Assembly (NCBI RefSeq): GCF_003416885.1
Contig: NZ_QVPD01000001.1
Span: 62,001-126,000, forward strand
Direction: 5' to 3'
Length of the DNA: 64,000 nt
DNA from: Cognatiluteimonas weifangensis
GTDB taxonomy: Bacteria > Pseudomonadota > Gammaproteobacteria > Xanthomonadales > Xanthomonadaceae
Position numbers and translations under genes: made by a program. The notes under the pieces were generated by a model. That model had not been told where the DNA came from. It worked only from the letters and a program-made list of their open reading frames with translations, and searched no databases. Positions 6,576-14,698 of this stretch are shown piece by piece. How positions within the stretch are numbered: position 1 is the stretch's first letter; every line of letters begins with the position of its first letter.

Positions 6576-8131
6576 AATCCGCCCGCCTGCTCGCCCTGGA
6601 CGTCGGCACCCAAAGCGCGCGCGCGATCGTGTTCGACGCCCACGGCCACATGCTGGCCAAGGCGCAGTGCGCGTTCGACCCGGCCTACGTCTCGTCGCAG
6701 CCCGGTTGGGCCGAGCAGGACCCGGAGGTGTACTGGGACGCCCTCGCGCAATGCTGCGCCGAATTGTGGCGCGGCACCGCCGTCAAGCCCGACGAGATCG
6801 ACGGCATTGCGCTCACCACCCAACGCGCGACGATGGTCTGCGTCGACGGCGGCGGCCAGGTGCTGCGCCCGGCGATCCTCTGGCTCGACCAGCGCCGCTG
6901 CACGCAGCCGCCGCCGCTGGGGCCGCTGTGGAACGCCGCGTTCGGACTCGCGCGCGCGTCCGACCTGATCGAGCACCTGCAGGCGCAGGCGGAAGCCAAC
7001 TGGCTGGCGCAATACGAACCCGCGTTGTGGCGGCAGACCGACAAGTTCCTGTTCCTGTCGGGCTGGCTGCTGCATCGGCTGTGCGGCGAGTACGTGGATT
7101 CCAGCGCGGCGCAGGTCGGCTACGTGCCGTTCGACTACAAGCGCCACGCATGGGCGGGCGCTGCGGATTTCAAGTGGAAGGCGATCGCGCTGCGGCCCTC
7201 GCAGTTGCCGCGGCTGGTGGCGCCGAGTGCGCGCCTGGGCACGTTGCAGCGCGCGGCGGCCGACGCGCTGGGCCTGCCGGCGGGCGTGGCGATCGCCGCC
7301 GCCGCGGCCGACAAGGCCTGCGAGGTGCTCGGCTGCGGCGTGCTGGAGCCGGACCTCGCGCAGCTCTCGTTCGGCACCACCGCGACCATCAATACCTCGC
7401 AGCCCCGGTACGTCGAGGTGGAGCGCCTGCTGCCGGCGTATCCGGCCGCGGTGCCGGGCCACTACAACACCGAGGTGCAGATCTTCCGCGGCTTCTGGAT
7501 GGTGTCCTGGTTCAAGCGCGAGTTCGCCCAGCGCGAGGAGGCGCTGGCGCGCGAGCGCGGGGTGGCCACCGAATCGCTGTTCGACGACCTGATCCGTTCG
7601 GTGCCGCCTGGCGCGATGGGGCTCACCCTGCAGCCGTACTGGACGCCGGGCGTGCGCAGCCCCGGCCCCGAGGGCAAGGGCGCGATCATCGGCTTCGGCG
7701 ACGTGCATACGCGCGCGCACCTGTACCGGGCGATGATCGAAGGGCTGATGTACGGCTTGCGCGCGGGCCGGGAGCAGATCGAAAAACGCATCGGCCGGCG
7801 CGTGCGCCTGCTGCGCGTGTCCGGCGGCGGCGCGCAGAGCGACGCGGCGATGCAGATCGCCGCCGACGTCTTCGGCCTGCCGGCCGAGCGCCCCGACATC
7901 CACGAGACTTCGGCGCTGGGCGCGGCGATGAACTGCGCGGTGGGATTGGGTGTGCACGCGGATCATGCCGCCGCGGCGCGGGCGATGTGCCGCGTCGGCG
8001 CGCGCTTCGCGCCGGACCCGGGCGCCCACAAGACCTACGACGCGCTGTACCGCGAGGTTTACCAGCCGCTGTATCCGCGCCTGCGGCCGCTGTACCGCCG
8101 CATCCGCGCGATCACCGGCTATCCCGCTTGA
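6572..8131 (+). CDS. FGGY-family carbohydrate (polyol) kinase
   Basis: A 519-aa kinase of the ASKHA fold. The N-terminal phosphate-1 motif is LALDVGTQSARAIVFD (residues 6-21), with GWAEQDPEVYWDAL following, a TTQRATMVC segment, and ILWLDQRR. The C-terminal FGGY domain has LSFGTTATINTS and the adenosine-binding VSGGGAQSDAAMQIAADVF. The family phosphorylates sugars or polyols such as glycerol, xylulose or ribulose; the substrate cannot be read from sequence. It overlaps the GlpD-like gene by four bases. As a glycerol-type kinase it would supply glycerol 3-phosphate to the operon. Confidence 0.82.
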   Translation: MKSARLLALDVGTQSARAIVFDAHGHMLAKAQCAFDPAYVSSQPGWAEQDPEVYWDALAQCCAELWRGTAVKPDEIDGIALTTQRATMVCVDGGGQVLRPAILWLDQRRCTQPPPLGPLWNAAFGLARASDLIEHLQAQAEANWLAQYEPALWRQTDKFLFLSGWLLHRLCGEYVDSSAAQVGYVPFDYKRHAWAGAADFKWKAIALRPSQLPRLVAPSARLGTLQRAAADALGLPAGVAIAAAAADKACEVLGCGVLEPDLAQLSFGTTATINTSQPRYVEVERLLPAYPAAVPGHYNTEVQIFRGFWMVSWFKREFAQREEALARERGVATESLFDDLIRSVPPGAMGLTLQPYWTPGVRSPGPEGKGAIIGFGDVHTRAHLYRAMIEGLMYGLRAGREQIEKRIGRRVRLLRVSGGGAQSDAAMQIAADVFGLPAERPDIHETSALGAAMNCAVGLGVHADHAAAARAMCRVGARFAPDPGAHKTYDALYREVYQPLYPRLRPLYRRIRAITGYPA

Positions 8132-8225
8132 GGCGTGCCAGCGCGTCGTGCGCGCAGCGCTCGCGCACCGGCAAACGCGACGCCTCACGACCGCTCGCAC
8201 CTGCCGGGGTTCCTGATACTCAGCA

Positions 8226-8496
8226 GCGGGGAACCTCTGCGGAGGAAGCCGGCTGCCCGGCCTGTGCGGGACACGCCGTGAATCCATTCCGAGTGCGGAA
8301 ACCTTTGTGGGGGAAGCCAGTGGTCCGGCCTGTGCGCGACGCACCGTGAATCCATCCCCTAGCGCGGAAGCTTCTGCGGTGGAAGCCGGCGGCCCGGCCT
8401 GTGCGGGACACGCCGTGAATCCATTCCGAGTGCGGAAACCTCTGCGAGGGAAGCCGGTGGCCCGGCCTGTGCGGGACACGCCGTGAATACATCCAT
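8226..8496. repeat. Four tandem ~68-bp imperfect repeats (arm of dispersed element, locus 1)
   Basis: The marker GAAGCC recurs at 8245, 8313, 8382 and 8450, giving periods of 68, 69 and 68. Each unit contains GCCCGGCCTGTGCGGGACAC or a close variant, then GCCGTGAATCCATTCC and TGCGGAAACC. Units are diverged at several positions. No conserved reading frame serves them and no gene is evident here. Related units occur in opposite orientation at about 35743-35870. Confidence 0.85.
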
Positions 8497-8557
8497 GTAG
8501 GCTCCTCGGCGGCATCCATGCCGCCGACGGTCCCGCACAGGCCGGGCCACCGGCTTC
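8450..8557. repeat. Long inverted repeat: 28-nt perfect arms, repeat locus 1
   Basis: Arm 8450-8477 (starting GAAGCCGGTGGCCC) is the exact reverse complement of arm 8530-8557. The 52-bp loop holds a second palindrome, CGGCGGCATccATGCCGCCG (8508-8527). This could form a cruciform in DNA or a long RNA hairpin. The same structure is present at 35663-35770 with a compensating base pair change. Confidence 0.88.
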
Positions 8558-8880
8558 TGGCAAGTGAGTCGGCGCTTGTAGAAAAGCCCACGAAGCGAGG
8601 AACTCCAAGCTCGCGAAGTCGCCGGCCGGCGGGCTGGGGGTGCGGAGAGTGGACCATGGATGGTCCACGACCCGACTTAAAGACAGGAGGTCGTCAGGAG
8701 GGCGCAGCACCCCCAGCCCGCCGGGCGGCGACTCCCGCCGAAGCCGATCTCCCGAAGCCTGGCCTGACTCGAGATCAGGCCAAAGATGACCCGCGCCTTC
8801 AATGACGGGGCGTCGTCAGGAGGCGCAGCACCCCAGCCCGCCGGGCGGCGACTCCTGCCGAAGCCGATCCCTACGGCCGA
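8558..8880. repeat. Distal part of the dispersed repeat element, locus 1
   Basis: After a conserved linker (CTTGTAGAAAAGCCCACGAAG at its left) this stretch holds two copies, about 117 bp apart, of a unit ending GGCGGCGACTCC(C/T)GCCGAAGC (about 8670-8754 and 8787-8871). The same two-unit block occurs in reverse at about 35344-35530. There is no gene; together with the preceding entries the whole interval 8132-8892 is repeat DNA. Confidence 0.8.
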
Positions 8881-8892
8881 GAGAAGCGCCAC

Positions 8893-8921
8893 AAAAAAGG
8901 GCCGGCATGCCGGCCCTTTTT
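8893..8921. terminator. Bidirectional rho-independent terminator
   Basis: A perfect 9-bp stem GGGCCGGCA/TGCCGGCCC is flanked by an A-run on the left and a T-run on the right (AAAAAAGGGCCGGCATGCCG...). It lies just past the stop of the minus-strand helicase gene (8942) and can stop transcription from both directions. Confidence 0.88.
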
Positions 8922-8941
8922 GTCGCTGACGCGGCGTGCGC

Positions 8942-10354
8942 TCAGGCGCGCGTGTCGCGCCTGCCTGCCCACGCGGCCTGTCCGCCGGAGCGCTGCTTCT
9001 TCGGGCCGGCGTGGGGGCCGCGCGCGGCCGGCTTGGCGTGCGCGCGATGCGCGGGCTTGTTGCCCGGGGCGCGGCCCGGCGCGCGCTGGCCGCCCTGGCG
9101 CTGGCCGCCGCCGTTCTTCGGGATCGGGGTGTCCAGCCGGATCGGCTTGCTCGGCGCGTAACCGGGCACCACGTCCATCACCAGTTCGACCTTGAGCAGC
9201 TGCTGGATCTGGCGCAGCAGCCCGCCCTCTTCCGGCGACACCAGCGACAACGCCTCGCCCTGCGCGCCGGCGCGGCCGGTGCGACCGATGCGGTGGATGT
9301 AGTCCTCGGCCACCATCGGCAGGTCGTGGTTGATCACCAGCGGCAGGTCGGGGATGTCCAGGCCGCGCGCGGCGACGTCGGTGGCCACCAGCACGCGGGC
9401 CTTGCCGGCCTTGAACAGGTTCAGCGCCTTCTGCCGCTGCGCCTGGCTCTTGTTGCCGTGGATGGCGACGGCCTTCAGGCCGGCGGCTTCCAGCTGCTCG
9501 GCGAGGCGGTTGCAGCCGTGCTTGGTCTTGCCGAACACCAGCACCTGGTCGGTGTGGCGCCGGCTCAGGATGTCGATCAGCAGCTCGCGCTTGCGCGAGG
9601 CGTCGACCGGATGCGCGCGGTGCACGATGGTCTCGGCGATGGTATTGCGCGCGGTCACCTGCACCTGCTGCGGGTTGCGCATGAACTCCAGCGCCAGCGC
9701 CTTGACCCGGTCCTCGAAGGTCGCCGAGAACAGCAGCGTCTGCCGCTGCTTCGGCACGCGCCCGAGGATGCGCTTGATCGGCGGCAGGAAGCCCATGTCG
9801 AGCATGCGGTCGGCCTCGTCCAGCACCAGGATCTCGACCGCGTCGAGCTTGGCGCTGCCACGCTCCAGGTGGTCGATCAGACGGCCGGGAGTGGCGACCA
9901 GGATGTCGACGCCGCGACGCAGGTTGTCGACCTGCGGGCCCATGCCGGCGCCGCCGTAGACGGTGGTGACGTTGAGGCGCAGATGGCGGCCGTAGGTCTT
10001 GAGGCTGTCGGCGACCTGCACCGCCAGCTCGCGGGTCGGGGTCAGCACCAGTGCGCGCGGCTTGCGCGGGCCGTTGGCCGGGGTCGTCTTCGCCAGGCGC
10101 TGCAGCAGCGGCAGGCCGAAGGCGGCGGTCTTGCCGGTGCCGGTCTGGGCGCCGCCGAGCAGGTCGTGGCCGGCCAGCGCCAGCGGGATCGCCTGCGCCT
10201 GGATCGGCGTCGGGGTGGTGTAGTGGTATTCGGCCAGCGCGCGCAGCAGCGCGGGCGACAGCCCCAGCCGGGCGAAGCCGATGTTGTCGTCGGCGGCGTC
10301 GGTTTCGGCCGCAGCGATCGCGGCCTGGGCGGCCGGGGTGGAATCGAATGTCAT
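8942..10354 (-). CDS. rhlE: DEAD-box ATP-dependent RNA helicase (RhlE type)
   Basis: The start is ATG 10354 with GGAG upstream; a longer open frame to 10570 has no ribosome site. The 470-aa protein shows the full helicase core: Q motif (F27 to Q52), Walker A AQTGTGKT (69-76), PTRELAVQV, TPGR, DEAD (179-182), SAT (210-212), and HRIGRTGRAG in the second RecA lobe. Residues from about 400 form a basic Gly/Arg/Pro-rich tail typical of RhlE proteins that bind rRNA or the degradosome. It unwinds RNA in ribosome maturation or mRNA decay in the cytoplasm. It stands alone, with a long upstream region. Confidence 0.93.
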   Translation of the reverse strand: MTFDSTPAAQAAIAAAETDAADDNIGFARLGLSPALLRALAEYHYTTPTPIQAQAIPLALAGHDLLGGAQTGTGKTAAFGLPLLQRLAKTTPANGPRKPRALVLTPTRELAVQVADSLKTYGRHLRLNVTTVYGGAGMGPQVDNLRRGVDILVATPGRLIDHLERGSAKLDAVEILVLDEADRMLDMGFLPPIKRILGRVPKQRQTLLFSATFEDRVKALALEFMRNPQQVQVTARNTIAETIVHRAHPVDASRKRELLIDILSRRHTDQVLVFGKTKHGCNRLAEQLEAAGLKAVAIHGNKSQAQRQKALNLFKAGKARVLVATDVAARGLDIPDLPLVINHDLPMVAEDYIHRIGRTGRAGAQGEALSLVSPEEGGLLRQIQQLLKVELVMDVVPGYAPSKPIRLDTPIPKNGGGQRQGGQRAPGRAPGNKPAHRAHAKPAARGPHAGPKKQRSGGQAAWAGRRDTRA

Positions 10355-10757
10355 GGAAAACTCCGTTGCTTGCGCCCGCACGCGCCTGCGCCGGCCGCGG
10401 TCTTGCGATCCGCTGGCGACGGCAGGGTCGATGCGAGCGTTACCCGGAGCGTTCCTTGAACCGCGCTGCGAGCGATGGTTTGACGGCGCCGGAATTCCGG
10501 GGCCGTGTCTGCGCGACGAAAGGCGTGCGGGGAGAGAGGGCCGCGGGGGACCGGATCCATCGAAATCCACACGAGATACGTGTGGACTCGATCAGGGACT
10601 CGACCGGGCGGCGGGCTTACCAGGAAAACGGATCAGCCGTGCGCGAACCGGCGCACTGTACGCGAATCGGGCCGACCGCGCCAGCGCGGGCGGCCGCGCA
10701 TGGCCGCCACAAGGGCGACATCACGGTGTTCCTGACCGGGCGGCCCGGCCTCGCGCC
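10355..10757. promoter_or_regulatory. Long non-coding upstream region of rhlE
   Basis: About 400 bp separate the rhlE start from the next gene's terminator. Reading frames here have no ribosome sites and no recognisable products. It contains an inverted pair ACACGAGATACGTGT near 10568. DEAD-box helicase genes often have long 5' leaders with cold-responsive control; whether this one does cannot be told from sequence. Confidence 0.35.
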
Positions 10758-10759
10758 GT

Positions 10760-10797
10760 AAAAACGCGCGGCCCGCCCGGTGCCGCGGGCGGCGCGC
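10760..10797 (-). terminator. Probable rho-independent terminator of the beta-CASP nuclease gene
   Basis: On the minus strand a very GC-rich stem-loop (GCGCGCCGCCCG... pairing with CGGGCGG...CGCGC) is followed by TTTTTA at 10764-10760. It begins just after the stop codon at 10803. Confidence 0.6.
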
Positions 10798-10802
10798 AGG
10801 CG

Positions 10803-12176
10803 CTACACCGTCAGCCGCATGCCCGGATGCGGCAGCGTGGCGACGATGCCGTGGCGCTCGCCGATCTCGCCGGCCAGCGCCTCGCGCGCCTTGTCCTCGC
10901 CGTGCACCAGCGCCAGCGGCGGCGGCGGGTCGAAGTGCTCGTACCACTCGATCAGGCCGCGCTGGTCGGCGTGCGCGGACAGCCCGCCGACGGTGTGCAC
11001 GCGGGCGTGGACGTGGTAGTCGTGGCCGTGGATGCGCACCCAGCGGGCGCCGTCGACGATGCGCCGGCCGAGCGTGCCTTCGGCCTGGTAGCCGACGAAC
11101 ACCACGTGCGCCTCGCGCCGGCCCAGGTTCTGCTTGAAGTGGTGCAGGATGCGGCCGCCGTTGGCCATGCCCGAGCCGGCGATGATGATCGCGCCCGCGC
11201 CGATGCGGTTGAGCGCCACCGACTCCTCGCGGGTGGGCGTGGCGCGCAGGTTGGGCAGGCGGAACGGGCTCGGGCGGCCGTTCCAGACGCGCCGCGCGCG
11301 CTCGTCGAACAGGTCGTGGTGGCGGTCGTAGGCGGCGACCACCTTGCTGGCCATCGGACTGTCCAGGAAGATCCGCCAGCGCGCCAGCTGCCACTGCTCC
11401 CAGTGCGCGGCGAACCAGTACAGCAGCTCCTGGGTGCGGCCGACCGCGAACGCCGGGATGCAGACGTTGCCGCGGTCGTGCCAGGCGTCCTCGAAGATCT
11501 GCCCGAGCTCGGCGACGGTGCTGGCGCGCTCGCGGTGGTTGCGGTCGCCGTAGGTGGATTCCAGCAGCACCAGGTCGGCCTCGGCGATGGGCGTGGGGTC
11601 GCGCAGGATCGGCGCGGCGCGCGGACCGAGGTCGCCGGAGAACACCAGCTTGCGGCCGTCGGCCCACAGTTCCACGATCGCCGAGCCGAGGATGTGGCCG
11701 GCGTCGCGCAGCGCCAGCTCCACCCCGGGCAGGATTTCGCTGCGGGCGTCGTAAGGCAGCGGCTGCAATTGCCGCAGCGCGACCTGCACGTCGTGGCTGG
11801 TGTACAGCGGTTCCACCGGCGGCTCGCCGTTGCGCCGCTCGCGGTTGGCGCGCTCGGCGTCGCCCGCGGCCAGCGCCGCCGAATCCAGCAGCATGATCGG
11901 CATCAGGTCGGCGGTCGCGGCCTGGGTGTAGATCGGGCCGCGGTAGCCGCGCTTGACCAGCAGCGGCACGCGGCCGATGTGGTCGATGTGGGCGTGGCTG
12001 AGCACCAGCGCGTCGAGCGCGGCCGGGTCGAACGGGAACTCGGCGGCGTTGAGCGCCTCCAGCTCGCGGCTGCCCTGGATCATGCCGCAGTCCAGCAGCA
12101 CGCGATGGCCGGCCGCCTCGACCAGATGCATCGAGCCGGTCACCATCCCGGCCGCCCCGTGGAAATGCACGCGCAT
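10803..12176 (-). CDS. MBL-fold/beta-CASP RNA-processing exonuclease family protein
   Basis: The start is ATG 12176 (MRVHFHGAAGMVTGS, the family N-terminus). The 457-aa protein has the metallo-beta-lactamase motif HAHIDH (61-66) followed by GDAGHILGSA-type sequence (RDAGHILGSAIVEL) and FSGDLG. A beta-CASP insert follows (ESTYGDRNH, then IPAFAVGRTQELLYW and SGMANGGRILHHF), and the C-terminus carries the metal-site histidine in GLSAHADQRGL. This is the CPSF73/YsgA class of zinc-dependent RNA nucleases acting in the cytoplasm. The RNA target in Gammaproteobacteria is not established. Confidence 0.88.
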   Translation of the reverse strand: MRVHFHGAAGMVTGSMHLVEAAGHRVLLDCGMIQGSRELEALNAAEFPFDPAALDALVLSHAHIDHIGRVPLLVKRGYRGPIYTQAATADLMPIMLLDSAALAAGDAERANRERRNGEPPVEPLYTSHDVQVALRQLQPLPYDARSEILPGVELALRDAGHILGSAIVELWADGRKLVFSGDLGPRAAPILRDPTPIAEADLVLLESTYGDRNHRERASTVAELGQIFEDAWHDRGNVCIPAFAVGRTQELLYWFAAHWEQWQLARWRIFLDSPMASKVVAAYDRHHDLFDERARRVWNGRPSPFRLPNLRATPTREESVALNRIGAGAIIIAGSGMANGGRILHHFKQNLGRREAHVVFVGYQAEGTLGRRIVDGARWVRIHGHDYHVHARVHTVGGLSAHADQRGLIEWYEHFDPPPPLALVHGEDKAREALAGEIGERHGIVATLPHPGMRLTV

Positions 12177-12427
12177 CTGCCGCCCTCGCCGTCTCGGTCG
12201 CCGGCAACTTAGCATGCGGCCCGGCGCTGCCGACCGGCGGCGCGGCGATGCCGACGGCGGCCGTCGCCGGCAGGGCGCCGAGGCCGTCTGGCCGCAGCGC
12301 GCCGTGCATCGTCGTGACCTTCGACACCCCCTGCCGGCAGACGGCTCGGCTAGAGTCGGCGGATGCCCCGATGCGGGGCTGCTGCGCCGATGTTGCGGTG
12401 CAGGGAACCCGTCCGCAGGAGTCGCCC

Positions 12428-14533
12428 GTGAGCCACGCCCCCGCCTTCAAGCCGCAAGCGCTGATCCTGTCGCTGGCGGTCGCCGCCGCCCTCGCCGGCT
12501 GCCAGAAGCCCGACGCCGCCGCGCCGGCCGCCGACGCCGCCAAGCCGGCGGTCGCGCCGCAGCTGCCGCCGACCGCCGCCTTCGCCCTCGCCGACCTGGA
12601 CACCAGCAAGAACGCCTGCGACGACCTGTCGGGCTTCGTCAACGGCAAGTGGCTGGCCGCGCACCCGGTGCCGGCCGACCGCACCACCTGGGGCAGCTTC
12701 GAGATGCTCGACGAGCGCTCCGAGGCCGCCAGCCGGCACATCGCCGAAACCGCGGCCGCCGACGCCCAGGCCGCCGGCGTGGCCAAGCTGGTCGGCGACT
12801 TCTACGCCACCGGCATGGACGCGGCCGCGGTCAACGCCGCCGGCCTGAAGCCGATCCAGCCGATCCTCGAGCGCATCGACGCGCTGAAGACGCCAGCCGA
12901 TGTCGCCCGGTACCTGCGCGAGGAATTCGCCGCCGGCCGCGGCGAGGTGTTCTCCTTCGGCGCCGAGGCCGACTTCAAGGATTCCTCGCAGGTGATCGGC
13001 TACGCCTTCCAGGACGGCCTGTCCCTGCCCGAGCGCGCCTACTACCTGGAGGACGGCCAGGACGGCAACTACAAGACGATCCGCGAGGCTTACGTCGCCC
13101 ACGTCGCCAGGCAGCTGCGCAACGCCGGCGTCGCCGAGGCCGACGCCGCGCGCCAGGCCGCCGACGTGCTCGCGTTCGAGACCCGCCTGGCCAAGGCCTC
13201 GCTGTCGCCGATCGACCTGCGCAACCCGGAGAACCAGTACCACTTCGTCACCCTCGCCGACGCCGACAAGGCCTCGCCCAACTTCCCGTGGTCGCAGTTC
13301 ATGCAGGCCAACGGGCTGCAGGTCGAGGGCTTCTCGCTGTCGCAGCCGCAGTTCTTCGCCGAGTTCGACAGGATGCTGGCCGAGGTGCCGGTGGCGCAGT
13401 GGCAGGCGTACCTGCGGATCCACGCCATCGACGGCATGGCGCCGTACCTGGCCGACACCTTCGCCGACGAGCGCTTCGACTTCTTCGGCAAGACCCTGCG
13501 CGGGCAGCAGGAGCAGAAGCCGCGCTGGAAGCGCGTGCTCGACAGCGTCGAGGGCAGCGTCGGCGAGGCGCTGGGCCAGATCTACGTGCAGCAGTACTTC
13601 CCGGCCGAGTCCAAGGCGGCGATGGAAAAGCTGGTCGACAACCTGCGCGTCGCGCTCAAGCTGCGGCTGCAGCAGCTGGACTGGATGAGCGAGGACACCA
13701 AGGCCAAGGCGGTCGCCAAGTGGGACAGCTTCATGCCCAAGATCGGCTATCCCGACAAGTGGCGCAGCTGGGACGGCCTGGCGACCTCGCGCACGGGCTA
13801 CGTGGACAACGTGCTGGCCGCGGCCAAGTTCAACCACGACTGGCGCATGGGCAAGATCGGCAAGCCGGTCGACCGCACCGAATGGGGCATGACCCCGCAG
13901 ACGGTCAACGCCTACTACAACCCGCTGCAGAACGAGATCGTGTTCCCGGCGGCGATCCTGCAGCCGCCGTTCTTCGATCCCAAGGCCGACCCGGCGCTCA
14001 ACTACGGCGGCATCGGCGCGGTGATCGGCCACGAGATGCTGCACGGCTACGACGACCAGGGCAGCCAGTTCGACGCCAGCGGCAACTTCGCCAACTGGTG
14101 GCAGGACGCCGACCGCAAGGGCTTCGAGGCGCGCACGAAGAAGCTGGTGCAGCAGTTCGACGACTACGTCTCGATCGACGGCATCCACGTCAAGGGACAG
14201 CTGACCCTGGGCGAGAACATCGCCGACCTCGGCGGCCTGACCGTGGCCTACGACGCGCTGCAAAAGGCGCTGGCCGACGCCGGCATGTCGCCGCAGGAAA
14301 AGACCGACGGCTACACCCAGGACCAGCGCTTCTTCATCAACTGGGCCACGGTGTGGCGCCGCAACTTCAAGCCGGAAGAGCTGAAGGTGCGGCTCAACAC
14401 CGACCCGCACGCGCCGGCCGACTTCCGCGCGATCGGCGCGCCCTCGAACATGCCGGCGTTCGCGGCCGCGTTCCAGTGCAAGGCGGGGGACGCGATGGTG
14501 CGTCCCGACGACAAGCGCGTGGTGATCTGGTAG
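12428..14533 (+). CDS. M13 (neprilysin/PepO) family zinc metallopeptidase, lipoprotein
   Basis: GTG 12428 is chosen because AGGAG lies six bases upstream and the product then begins with a lipoprotein signal peptide (ALILSLAVAAALAGC, lipidated Cys 25). The 701-aa enzyme has peptidase M13 N- and C-terminal domains: zinc motif HEMLH at 535-539, and GENIADLGGL with the third zinc ligand E596 and D600. It ends in VVIW like other M13 enzymes. It probably degrades peptides at the periplasmic face of a membrane. It is divergent from the beta-CASP gene and is followed by a terminator and then a second M13 paralogue. Confidence 0.93.
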   Translation: MSHAPAFKPQALILSLAVAAALAGCQKPDAAAPAADAAKPAVAPQLPPTAAFALADLDTSKNACDDLSGFVNGKWLAAHPVPADRTTWGSFEMLDERSEAASRHIAETAAADAQAAGVAKLVGDFYATGMDAAAVNAAGLKPIQPILERIDALKTPADVARYLREEFAAGRGEVFSFGAEADFKDSSQVIGYAFQDGLSLPERAYYLEDGQDGNYKTIREAYVAHVARQLRNAGVAEADAARQAADVLAFETRLAKASLSPIDLRNPENQYHFVTLADADKASPNFPWSQFMQANGLQVEGFSLSQPQFFAEFDRMLAEVPVAQWQAYLRIHAIDGMAPYLADTFADERFDFFGKTLRGQQEQKPRWKRVLDSVEGSVGEALGQIYVQQYFPAESKAAMEKLVDNLRVALKLRLQQLDWMSEDTKAKAVAKWDSFMPKIGYPDKWRSWDGLATSRTGYVDNVLAAAKFNHDWRMGKIGKPVDRTEWGMTPQTVNAYYNPLQNEIVFPAAILQPPFFDPKADPALNYGGIGAVIGHEMLHGYDDQGSQFDASGNFANWWQDADRKGFEARTKKLVQQFDDYVSIDGIHVKGQLTLGENIADLGGLTVAYDALQKALADAGMSPQEKTDGYTQDQRFFINWATVWRRNFKPEELKVRLNTDPHAPADFRAIGAPSNMPAFAAAFQCKAGDAMVRPDDKRVVIW

Positions 14534-14586
14534 CCGGCCGTCGCACGCCCGATCGCGCAACGCGCGACGGCGCGTCTGCGTGTCCC

Positions 14587-14617
14587 CCAGGCCCGGCATG
14601 TCCGGGCCTGGTTTTTT
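14587..14617 (+). terminator. Rho-independent terminator
   Basis: A perfect 10-bp stem CCAGGCCCGG/CCGGGCCTGG with loop CATGT is followed by TTTTTT. It separates the two M13 peptidase genes, so they are independent transcription units. Confidence 0.92.
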
Positions 14618-14698
14618 GCGCGCGTTCCGGGCCGCAGGTTCAGTGTCCGCGCGCGGCCGCTTGTTACACTCGGCCGACCCCACCGGACGACTCCGCAG

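Noticed and set aside
8226..8496. Regular ~68-bp tandem repeats that could suggest a CRISPR array
   Set aside because: The whole unit is repeated with drift, there are no unique uniform spacers, and no cas genes are present.
6530..8710. A 726-codon minus-strand open frame opposite the FGGY kinase
   Set aside because: It lies antisense to a kinase with intact motifs, has low-complexity Arg/Ala/His composition, and is the usual mirror frame of high-GC coding DNA. Similar long frames opposite the GGDEF-EAL, pheT, secD and M13 genes were dropped for the same reason.
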